A stretch of 64,000 nucleotides of DNA from Physella acuta (Eukaryota; Mollusca; Gastropoda; Physidae), in NCBI RefSeq assembly GCF_028476545.1, contig NW_026733098.1, forward strand, positions 1 through 64,000, in the 5' to 3' direction. A program made the position numbers and the translations under genes. Below the pieces are notes generated by a model, which did no database searches, was not told where the DNA came from, and worked only from the letters and a program-made list of their open reading frames with translations. Below, piece by piece: positions 35,477 to 47,000 of the stretch. Each line of letters opens with the position of its first letter. The stretch's first letter is position 1.

Positions 35477-35962
35477 CCTAGCATTGCTAAAGCTTACCAC
35501 CCCGTCCCCAATACAATTTCTCTTTTCAGTTTTCTTAGAAAAATGCAAGCTAGAAATTAACACTCCATTTGGAACAATGCCAACAAAGTTGTGTTCTTTT
35601 TGTTAACTTGTGTGGAGGTAAAGACATATGACACGGTTTAACTGCCAAGTGACAGTTGCTTCATAGCCATTCGTGCGTGAAGTGTTAGAATAAAGAAGTA
35701 TACGTTACAGTCGTCGATATTTTAATGTCTGCATATTAACATTCTGAAGAGAATTTTTAATAGCTTAAAAATAAGGTCCTTGAATTTCTAGTAAACTAGA
35801 ACCGACATTAGCTGTAAAAGTGGCGTAGAAGGTGTCCCTTTTTATGTTTTGCAACACAGTGGCGTAACTAGGGGGTGTTGGGACTAGACCCCTCATGGAC
35901 CCCAAAATGAAAATTTTCTGAAGTTAACTTGCAACGATTAGCGACGAGGACTCATGCATCTT

Positions 35963-36113
35963 TAGTGTTTCTTTCAGACTTTTTTTTCTCCTGGAGGGGA
36001 TGGGAGGGGATATTGAAAGTTTTAGAGGTGGCGGTCCAAATTTTCTTGGGGGGGGGGGACACTGGTAAAGGTCACCCCCCCCCCTCCCGAAGAGATGCCT
36101 GAAAGAAACTCTG
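35963..36113 (-). mobile_element. hAT-type MITE, family A, reversed
   Basis: TAGTGTTTCTTTCAGACTTT to ATGCCTGAAAGAAACTCTG. Flanks TGCATCTT and CCTATCTT match at 6 of 8. Confidence 0.85.
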
Positions 36114-36559
36114 CCTATCTTATTATTTACACAATTTTCTCCATGGACACTTAAAGAGGTCCCATACCAGAAGAGACAATAACAGTCAACAAGAGATGTA
36201 CCTATCCTACCTCCATTCCCCCCCCCCTCCCTCCCTCCAAATGAGGTGTTGTTTTTGTTTGCCAGACTGTAATACAATATAGTAGGCGTGCAATAGATAA
36301 GTGCGCTAGTTATAGACGCCACGTAAGCTAGGCTCCTAACAAACAAACCAACAAATAATGATGACGTTTTCTCCAAATTTGCACTGATTGGGCAGTAGAT
36401 AATTGGCCAAGAGGTTTAGACATGCAATTTGTTTTTTAAAATTGTTTGTAATGATTACGTTTCGGTTTTAAGTTTAAACAGTAAACATTGAGCGACACGA
36501 GAGCACTGTCGTTTACAGCTGCTGTTCTCGGTATCAGAGGCGGAGTCAAGAGGTTCTAC

Positions 36560-36840
36560 CAGAGGCGTAGCGAGGGGGGGGCGGGACATATGTCCCCGGG
36601 TGCCGACCTAGGGGGGGCGCCAAATTGAAACTAAAGTTTGAGGGGGGGGGGGTGCAAATGAAAAATTCGAGGGGGGGGGGGTGCAAATCGAAAGTTTGAT
36701 GGGGGGGGATGCAAATCGAAAGTTCGAGGGGGGGGGGGTGCAAATCGAAAGTTGGAGAGGTAGGTGCAAATGAAAAGTTCGAGGGGAGGGTGCAAATCGA
36801 ATTTCGTCCCCGGGCGCCGGGAAGGGTCACTACGCCTCTG
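36560..36840. mobile_element. hAT-type MITE, family B
   Basis: CAGAGGCGTAGCGAGGGG to GGGTCACTACGCCTCTG, with about five G-run/TGCAAATCGAAA units. No matching 8-bp flanks (GGTTCTAC, GTATAGGG). Confidence 0.85.
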
Positions 36841-36982
36841 GTATAGGGGTATAGGGCTCGTCAATAAATGGAATGATACAATTATAGGCCCTACTCATAT
36901 GGGGGTTAATTTTGGACTTATTTGATGAAGTCAGACAAAGGGAAATTGGGTAATTCCGAAATTGTAACTTCACGCATCTGCA

Positions 36983-37143
36983 CAGAATTTCTTTCAGGCA
37001 TCTCTTCGGGTGGGGGGGGGGGGTGGCTGTAAACGTGTGAGAAATACAATTTACACTGCAAACATATACTTTTACCAGTGTCCGCCCTCCACAATCTGAA
37101 AATTTCAAGTGCCCCACGGCGAAAAAAAAATTGAAAAAAACTG
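36983..37143 (+). mobile_element. hAT-type MITE, family A
   Basis: CAGAATTTCTTTCAGGCATC to a diverged right end, GAAAAAAACTG. Flanks CATCTGCA (36975-36982) and CCTCTGCA (37144-37151) match at 7 of 8. Confidence 0.85.
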
Positions 37144-37368
37144 CCTCTGCATCCTTATTTTCCATTATACCTGAAACACCTTTAAGATGTATGACGCTTG
37201 TGACGAGAGACACATCGCCCAAACGTCAGATATAGATCGAAGTGTCAACACATATCTCACGGTAAGTTACAGTTACTGGTGCACTTGTGCCTGTCCCAAT
37301 GCTTTCATTTTTTTTTAATTGCACGATTTATTTAAAAAAAAAAACAGACAATCACTTAACATAGACGC

Positions 37369-37566
37369 CAGAGTTTCTTCCAGGCATCTCTTCGAAAAAT
37401 TGTTACCGCCCCCGTTATATGAAATATATTTAATTTATATAGAAAATATATACTTTTAGCAGTGTCCGCCCCCCCCCCCCCCCCCCCCCCCGAAGAAGGT
37501 CTACCGCCCCCCACCCCGAAAATTTCAAGTGCCCCCCAGGAGAAAAAAAATCTGGAAGAAACACTG
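37369..37566 (+). mobile_element. hAT-type MITE, family A, perfect TSD
   Basis: CAGAGTTTCTTCCAGGCATC to TCTGGAAGAAACACTG. ATAGACGC flanks both sides (37361-37368 and 37567-37574). It contains a C run of about 20. Confidence 0.93.
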
Positions 37567-38083
37567 ATAGACGCCTATATAGGATACATACCCCCTTGCC
37601 TACTCCAAACGCAAAATCAATCCTGCCCACGCCACTTGCCATGATAGTATCATTTTGTCCGTGATTTTCATGTCCTCATGTTTGTATTGAGAGGGACAAA
37701 AATCGCACCCACCCCTTTCTGTGACTGTCTTCTCCGCCACACTTTTGCTAGACAAGTGGTAATGCTAATCGCATTTGAATATTATGCAGTATGTTGATCT
37801 AGGCGTGATCTCATGTCTTTTCTAGAAATCGTGGAAATCAATTATCGGTTAGAAAAGTCCTCATAATATCAAGAAAAGGGGAGGCCACTCTAGTTCTATT
37901 TGTGAATTGTCAAGATAAACAACAGTCAGCGAACATTGCGTAGTAGTCAAGACGTGCCGGTTGCACGAGATACTTAAGTTAATTTCTACTAGATTTAAAT
38001 TCTACTCGGTTTAAAAAGTTCAGAATTTCGTGCTAAATTTTAGCTTTCGAAATTAGATCTAATTTTGTTTGGCTTTATTAATA

Positions 38084-41000
38084 ATGGCTCTTCGAGGACC
38101 TTCCGATCCGACCTCATACACCGAATTTGATAAATGTGCTGTTACGAAACTTGACTGGGACGTGAAGGTAGATTTTGACAGCCACAAGATCGGCGGTTTC
38201 GCCCATTTGACAATCGAAAAAAAAACTGAAGATCTGGATTTTCTGGTGAGATCATTTAGATTTATTATGGACTCATAAATGTCATAATTACTGATTTTAT
38301 TAGAATCAAAATTATTAAATTATTCTTAATCTTGTAGAATGTAGATTGTAGAAGTAGAAGGTAAAACTCCATTTTAGCGTATTTTATTTCTCCGCTGCTT
38401 GTTTACCTCCAGTTGAGCGTTTATTATAACAACCGAAACACACCAAAACATTAGGAAAACATGATTCATTTATTTGTATTGTATTTGTCTTTGTGTTTTA
38501 ACAAATTAATAAAAATGAATAAAAAAACAAAGAGACTGACTTTGTTTTAGATTTTGATCATTTATTTTCGTTAAAACTTGAGAAAAATCCAAATTTAGAA
38601 TATTGAATGTGCAATGTTCGTGTGTCAGAATTTTCATGGCAATGGGTGAAGTACGTAAACGTAACTCACAATTGCAAGGCGGTTAAGTTTGTATTGTTAC
38701 AAGTATCTCCCAGGCATGATACTATAAATAAACATTAATGAACTTACAATGACCCCAAAACTGAGGCCAACACAATTTCAAATAGCAATTGCCCGAACTA
38801 TGACGTATGCTGATAATTCAATGTCAATGTGAACTCACAGTGAACCCGCGACTCTGTATGGATTTTTCTCCCGCTGACGATTACACGAGATTCGATATTT
38901 AATTGGAACTTTTCTAATGCTTTTTATGTTTTTTTTTACCTTTTCTAATTAAAAATCACATTCATTAAAAAAAATAAGTAGATCTAGTGTTTTCCTGACG
39001 TTTTTGTGTGTTTCGGTTGTGTTTATAATAAAATACGCTCAACTGGAGGTGAACGTGAAGCGGGTAATAAAATACGCTAAAATGGAGTTTTACCCTTGTA
39101 GAACTATTTTCATTTAAATCTAGTCTTAAAGTTTAAAGTCTAAAGTGTGCAAGAGGCTTTTAAAAATAATATAATAATAATTTATTATAATATTATTATT
39201 TAGGAAAATGGAAATTTAAAACAATGCCTAAAAATACTAAAATCCTAAAAACTACTCCGTTGGAGTACTCAAAGTATGAAATCGTTGCCTCGAGACTAAA
39301 TTATTAAATTATGCTCTTAGATTTTATTGCCTTGGCTTAAATTTAGAAACTAAAAACACTAGGCCCATTCTAAATTTACTAAATTAATTTAGATCTAGAA
39401 TCTAGATCTAGCTTACTATCAATGTCTATGATCCATTCATTTCACTTACAATAATCTTTATTATTTCAGATCTAGCCTACATCATTAAATTGAAATAATT
39501 AAAACTCAAAAGCATTAGCCCTACTGGGTGTTGGGAAATTGCGAGGCGCAAAAAGCGAAATGGCAAGTTGGTAAACTGCGAGAAGGGTGCAGTCTGACAT
39601 TTTTGTCTCGCATATTACCACCACCCGATACTTATGCTGGGTGTTGTTAAAATGCAAAGATATCTGCGAAAAATTTACTGCACCCTATTTACAGTGGTAT
39701 TTGAAGCAGACTTCAAAGAAGTTTCGTTTACATTGTTGAAACTTCAGATTTTTCCGTCGCTAGACATACTTATGATTTGTCAACTTCCCCCATCTTTTGT
39801 GTCGACTTAGAATACCACCTTGTTCGAAACCACCCGAAATACCACAGACGATAGATTAACTTCTTTCTTTTGTGTGGAACACTGAGGCCATCTGATTTAT
39901 CGTCTTTGAAGAATCCGCTGCAGCCGCAGACATATTTTGTATTGTTGCATGGAAATTTTGTATTAAAGCCGCCACCTACAATTTTTTTCTAGCATTTTTT
40001 TTCACCATATAAATACCAGCACAAGGTAATCATAATGAGCAAGACATTGCCAAAATAACAGAAATGGTAAAAAATACAAATTATAAAAAACAGAAAACAG
40101 ATGATGATGATGAGAACATGGGTACCGGTGTTGTGTGTGGGGATGAACAGTGAGGTCAACTGTGATGAGAATGAGACATGTTGTGAATGTGGATTGGAAG
40201 AATTAAGTAGCCAAAGAAAAATTTATAAATGGGAGTCTTATGAACTGGGTTGGATGTACTATGTGTGAAAAATGGTGTCACGAGGTGTGTTTGAGTAGTG
40301 CTAGGACTGTTTCAGAAGATTTTGTTTATAATTAAAATTACTTAATAAAAATAAATTACACTTTTTAAAATTGTTTATCTATACTTTTACGCTTTCTGCA
40401 AGTACAACAATCCATGAATACAAGTAGCAAAATATCTCTCCTGCTGACAAGATTATACCCCGCTCACGTTAGATGTTTAAAAATAATGTCGACTGAGGCG
40501 GGATTTTCCTCTCTCTAACGAGAAAATGAGAGCGGGCGATGACAGTAGCACAGCAACGATGTTAGGATTTTTTAATAGATAGATCTATATCTATCTATTT
40601 TAGTATCTATCTTTCTATCTATATATATAAAATAATGAAAACTGGATTAAAAAATAACAACATACAACACCCGTGTTAAAGGGTATGGTTATAAGCTTAT
40701 GCTTGTTTAGTTAAAAACAAAAAAAATAATTAAAATAAATAAGCAAGAAACAAAACTTTTTTTCCGCGAAATGTGTCTAGCTATTTACCCGTGATTCCGC
40801 AGGTATGTCTTGCATTATCTTCTCGCAGTTTACTGCCTCACCATTTCGCTTTTCGTGCCTCGCAATTTCCCAACACCCAGCCCTACCTACATAATTAGCC
40901 TACAATGATAGTGTTGATAGGCCATTTTATGTTATTTCTTCTTCAGTCCATAGACATAGACAGTACAAGTCTAGCTGTTATCTGTTATGGTTAGATGCTC

Positions 41001-44000
41001 AGGGCTAATTAGGAATTTATAGCAAGAGTCAACCTATTTATATTTATGACTGAGACTGTAGTTGTAGGCTTACATACTAGAAGTAGACCTGCCTTTTCTT
41101 GTAAATATTTTCCTTAATTATTTCAAAAACATGTTTCCACACTTCATACTTGCATGAAAACTACTACAAAGTAACTTATGTATCTAATGGGATCTTCAAT
41201 CTTGGTCTTATTATGCTATGATTGATTTAGTTTTCATATTACAGCTTACATTTACCACCTACACTTTCATTATTTACTCTAAGATAAGCTGACTTGCACA
41301 CTCCCCCATTAAATAACAACCATGGCCCTAATCTTAACTGTAAGATATCAGAAGATGGAAAAAAAAAACTACCATAATAAATCTTCTGTCAACAATCATA
41401 ACCAATGTTCTCAGACATTTTGCTGTGGAGAAGGGGGTGGGGGGGTGGTATTAAAAATCATCTGTATTCATTGTAACCACAAGTTTGTGATCAGATGGAC
41501 ATGTACACATTAGCTGTGTAGTTATAGTTTTGGTGCTAGGATGAAATGAAACTCAAAATGTGTTCTGTGTTCTATTATAACTTTTATATACTTCTTTCCA
41601 CCACCCCTCCCCACCCCATTTATAGTGCCTGGACATAAGGGACCTTACCATTGAACAAGTAACTCTTCAAGACACAGGAGCTGAGTGTGAATTTCAAATT
41701 TCTAACCCTCTTAACTTCACCTATGGTTCTAAGCTTGCCATAAAGCTTGGCCAAATCTCAGGAAAAAGGTATTGAAAAGAACAAATAAGAATTAACCTAT
41801 TTTTAAAACTAATATTTGTGTATTAGTTTTAGTGTTTGCTGTCTGGTGTACTATTTTTACTCTTTATTTTAATACTCTCTTCCTCCGATTGTCAGTTATG
41901 AATCTGTATTAAATGTCTTTATTTTTTATGTTGAGTTTTATTTTTTTTAACTTTGCTACTATAAAAAGTGCAGCCCTGCGAATGTGTAATTTTGAATTAA
42001 TGATCAGTTTTACAGTCAGCATAAAATATGCTACTTCATCTGAGTCTACTGCTTTGCAATGGTTGCGCCCAGAACAGACTGCAGGTAAAAGGCATCCATA
42101 CCTCTTCAGTCAATGTCAGGTAAATATAAACTTAACACATTTATACCTATATAGTCATCTTTATTATTCCTGTGGGTCCCTTGTGGAGCATAGGGATGCA
42201 ACCACACATCTCCTTTTATATAGTAGTGTCACAAAAAATTAAACTAAAAACAAACATGCAACTTATATAGTCAATGTTATGAAAATTAAACCTACATACA
42301 TGAAAATTAAAACAGGTAAAGTTCGTATTTGAATTCAATACTAAAGCAGCCTAAAAGAAAATTCATTGCTGCCAAATTTTGTTTAAATTACAAAATAAAT
42401 TAAACCGTTGATCATCTGAAATTTATAGGTGCATTTTTATTCATTCTTGGTTTTTGTTTTTGTTTTTTTTAAATTCTACCATAATATACAATGTACATTG
42501 GTAGAAAACTGCTTAAAACCTAATTTTAAAAAATATGAAATCTGTAATTTAAAGTATTTTTTAACATTTTATTACAAATTTTAAATGCACATTAAATAAT
42601 TCTGTGTGGCCAACCTATTTTATTTCATATGTATACAGGCCATACATGCCAGGAGTTTGTACCCTTGTCAAGATACTCCACTGGTTAAGTTTTCATACAC
42701 GGCTAAGGTAGGCTATAAAATAGGTTAGCCATTAAACAGTAAGGAGAGCATTTAGCAGAATGTAAATTATTTGAATAGGCCAAACATTAGATAGGAAGCA
42801 AGCTATAGATAGTTGAACAATCAGCAAGAATCCTGTAACTGAAAGATTTGTAATTCATACTGTTCCATTATTTTTGTAAGATGGAATTCTGTTAGCTAAT
42901 ATGAGTAAAGTCTTGCACTGCACTGTTAAAAAAGTTATTTCCCTTTATATACATGCTTATCTATTTGGAAAAATGTCATCAATTTTCTCGTTTAAAAACA
43001 TTAATTAAACAGTAAGTTTTGTGTGTTAGATTTTGGATAAACTGACACTGAAATTAAATGGATTGATTCATTAAGATTGATTAATAATTGAAAAACAGTT
43101 AAACTCGAGATTCTATTATAAAACTGTTGCTTGAAAACCCTGCCCCTTGTTACGTAAGTTATAAAACTTGCGTGAAAACACTGCCCCTGTTTTCATAAGT
43201 TCTAAAACTGTTGCGTGAAACCGCTGCCCCTGTTTTCATAAGATCATGTCTCGCCAGGTGAGGGCCCCCAAAGAGTTCACTGTACTGATGAGTGCCCAGA
43301 GGCTGGGGGTTGAGCCTGTAGAGGGGACCTCGGACTGTGTCACCAGGTTTTCTCTCAATGTTCCCATTCCAAGTTACCTCCTAGCCATTGTGGCAGCAGA
43401 TCTTGAGAGCAGGTCAGTCATGTTTGTTCAGAATGTTGTCTGATATGTTGAGATAAGGACGGTGTGGTTGGGTGATAGACAGCAAGAGCTGCTAGCCCTA
43501 AGTCATGGGTTAGAATCCTGGGCTCATGATCCTAGGACAACCTTGTGTCCACTGAGTTCTGATGTTAGGGAAAGTAATGGCAGCGAATTTTATTCCTTGA
43601 TGAAGTTGGGCCTTGATGAGTTAAAGTAACTTGTACTGTATTCTATTCTCAAGATTTAATAGTTCAGGGAAGTTGGGCCTTGATGAGTTAAAATAACTTG
43701 CTACTGTATTCTATTCTCAAGATTTTCTAATATTTCAGGGAAGTTGGGCCTTGATGAGTTAAAATAACTTGCTACTGTATTCTATTCTCAAGATTTTTTA
43801 ATATTTCAGGGAAGTTGGGCCAAGATCTAAGGTGTGGTCAGAGAGAGAAGTGGTGGATGATGCTGCTAAAGAGTTTGGTGAGGTAAGGGTTAAAAGTTGT
43901 AGCTAGTGTTAATTGGTGAGGTAAGGGTTAAAAGATGTAACTAGTGTTAATTGGTGAGGTAAGGGTTAAAAGTTGTAGCTAGTGTTAATTGGTGAAGTAA

Positions 44001-47000
44001 GCTGTAAAAGATGTAGCTCGTGTTAATTGGTGGGGTAAGGGTTAAAAGATACAGTTCGTGTTTAGCTAGTATTAGGTGAGGTAATGGTTAGAAGGTGTAG
44101 CTAGTGTTAATTGGTCAGGTGTTTTGCTAGTAAGCTAGTTTGGCCCTGCTTTACACATATTTTGGAGTGTTTCCCTTGTTTGGCTTACCATAGTATGTGG
44201 TATGGACATTTGGGATAAATAGGTGGATATCTTAAATAAGTAATGTTTTAGAATTTGTCCTAGTAGAAATTTCAAGTAGGCAAAGAAATGATTAAGAAAT
44301 TCCCAGATAGGGCAGTAACCAAATTTATAGATATGAATAGTTTTTTTTTTAAGTTTGTTTTTAAAATAGCTTTTACTGACACTTGACCTGGGGTAACATT
44401 CTTTATATGCTTACTTATAACTTTCTTTTTTTTTATATTAAATATTTTTTCTGTTTTTTGTTTACAATTACAAATGCTGACATTATTTGTATTTCAGACT
44501 GAAACCATGCTACACACAGCAGAACAGCTGGTTGGGCCCTACCTGTGGGGGATATATGACATGCTGATTCTCCCCCCTAGTTTCCCCTATGGTGGGATGG
44601 AAAACCCATGCCTCACATTTGTAACTCCAACACTTCTGGTGATTATCTCCCTTACATTGATATTTTAAAAAATATTTTTTTAGCTACTGAACTTTAGGCT
44701 ACATATTTTTAAGAACTATGTTGTACTACAGAACAATAACACTGATTAGAAAAATTTGTATTTTAAATTAAATTAATTACTCTTGGAGAGTTACTAAATT
44801 ATGTGATGTTGTGGTCTTATATTACAGCACCAAACTGGTGACTAAGACTACCTAACTTTGATGAGTTAAACAAAAAGTAAAGTAACCTTTCCAAACTTGG
44901 AAGTCCATGGGGCAGATGAAGTAGAGTTTACTTGTTTTTTCTGCCCACAGCCTGAAAAAGTATCATATGGTCAGCATTATGCCCGGCCATGTTGATGTAT
45001 CATAATCAAACTTTGGTGTTACAGTGAAATTTGAAACTTTACTTGTTATAAAAGTACTTTAGAGATAAGTTCATTGCTCTGTGACACACTTAGACAGACT
45101 GACAAATTTTAAAATTGCTTTCTTTATCCACTTGTAAAACATTTCACACCCTCCAAATGTTATCTTAGGCTGGAGATAGAAGTCAAGCTGACGTGATTGC
45201 TCATGAGATCTCTCACAGTTGGACTGGGAACCTGGTTACCAACAGAACATTTGAAGACTTTTGGTCAGTTTTAAAGATTTTGTGGATGTTTTTATCCAAG
45301 GGGGAAATAATTTTGGGGACCTTATTATCAACAAATCTTTTGGTAATTTTGAAAAAAAGATTTTGCAATAAAAGTAATTGTTCATTATTTTTTGGTGTTA
45401 TTAAATTTGTTGTTAGGTTGAATGAAGGTCATACCATGTTCTTGGAGAGGAAAATTCTGGGCAGGATGCATGGAGAACTCTTCAGACAGTTGCATGCTCA
45501 AGAAGGCTGGCACACTTTACAAAAAACTGTACGCAATAGTTGTTTAAAAACATTTATTTGTTTAATTGCTGGACTAAACTTAGTCTCTTTAACGTGTTTG
45601 TGTATTAATTTATTGATTTTATAAGATACACATTTGTTAGAATTAAAGGAAATTGTAAAAGTGAAAGCATTCACAACATTAATATAAAGGCACAATTATT
45701 TCTATAAAATTGAATCATGTTAAACTCATGTAAAGAAAACAATCTTGTGTAACTTGGTTAACTTCGATAATATTTTTGACATTCTTTTTTAACATTTTGT
45801 ACAATAATTTTTTTAACTTTTAAATTTCACCTTTTTTTTAAAAATTTGATTATGTGGCAAATTATTAGGTAGCAAAATTGACGTCAGCTGGCGACGAGCG
45901 CTTTACAAAACTGGTGCCTGACCTCAGTGGGGTTGATCCTGATGATGCTTTCTCTAGTATACCATATGAGAAAGGCTTTGCTCTTCTTTATTATCTAGAA
46001 ACACTGCTTGGTGGGCCAGGTACTGGAAACTGAATTTTTCTTCTTTTTTAATCCATTCAAATAATTAATAGTTAAATTACTGGATACCACGAATTCAAGA
46101 TCAGGATATCATAAAGTGGATCTTCCGTGGTTAGGATAGCTGCTCTATTATTATTTATTTAAAAATTAGGTTTCCAATTTGTTATTAAATCATGTGTGAC
46201 ATCATATACAGACAACCATGTAAATTAAGTTTGTAGTTCAGTTCTTCTTCTTCGTTCTTAATTTTTAGTGTTGAAGGGGATCGAGATTTATCTGCTAGTG
46301 GGTTTGAACTCGAGACTTTGTCGAATTTATCAACCATGAGCTTTTTGCCGACTCGACCACGCCTCCAACACAATTAAGCGTTACGTGTCAACTGGTTATG
46401 TAGTTCAGTTGAATAAGGATATTTTTATTCTATATCAGATGCCTTTGAGAAGTTTCTCCGAGCTTATGTGGATCACTTCAAGAACCAATCAATTGGAACA
46501 CAACAGTGGAAAGACTTCTTGTATCAATATTTCTCCTCCAAGGTAAGAAACTATAAAGTTCTATTTTAAAAAATCAACTATTGTCTCCAAACTCAAAAGA
46601 TGTTGAATTTTTGTTATCAGGTTTTTGTATCGTTACGTAATATTGAAACTGATGTTTAAAGGTTAATTTATCTTGAAAAGATAAATTATCTAGTGATTAT
46701 CCAACAAATTTATTTCAAATTCAATTACAAGAATCTATAATGGTATTTATATATTTTGCCACTTATTCCTTAGGAAGATCAAGAGAAACTAAACAGTGTT
46801 GACTGGGAGGCTTGGCTTTATGGTGTAGGCCTCCCACCATATGAACCTCAGTAACTTTTATTCTTCTTGTTTTAAGCATAGCATTAGATAACGAGTAAAA
46901 ACTAAAAAGTAGCATTTATAAAATGACAGAATTAGACCACAATTTTTTTTCTATTTCACAACAAATTTATAATTTTTTTTCAAATTGTTGAAAAATGTTT

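Noticed and set aside
35867-35905. Another MITE starting CAGTGGCGTAACTAGG
   Set aside because: Only one end-like sequence is present; no matching right end or duplication was found.
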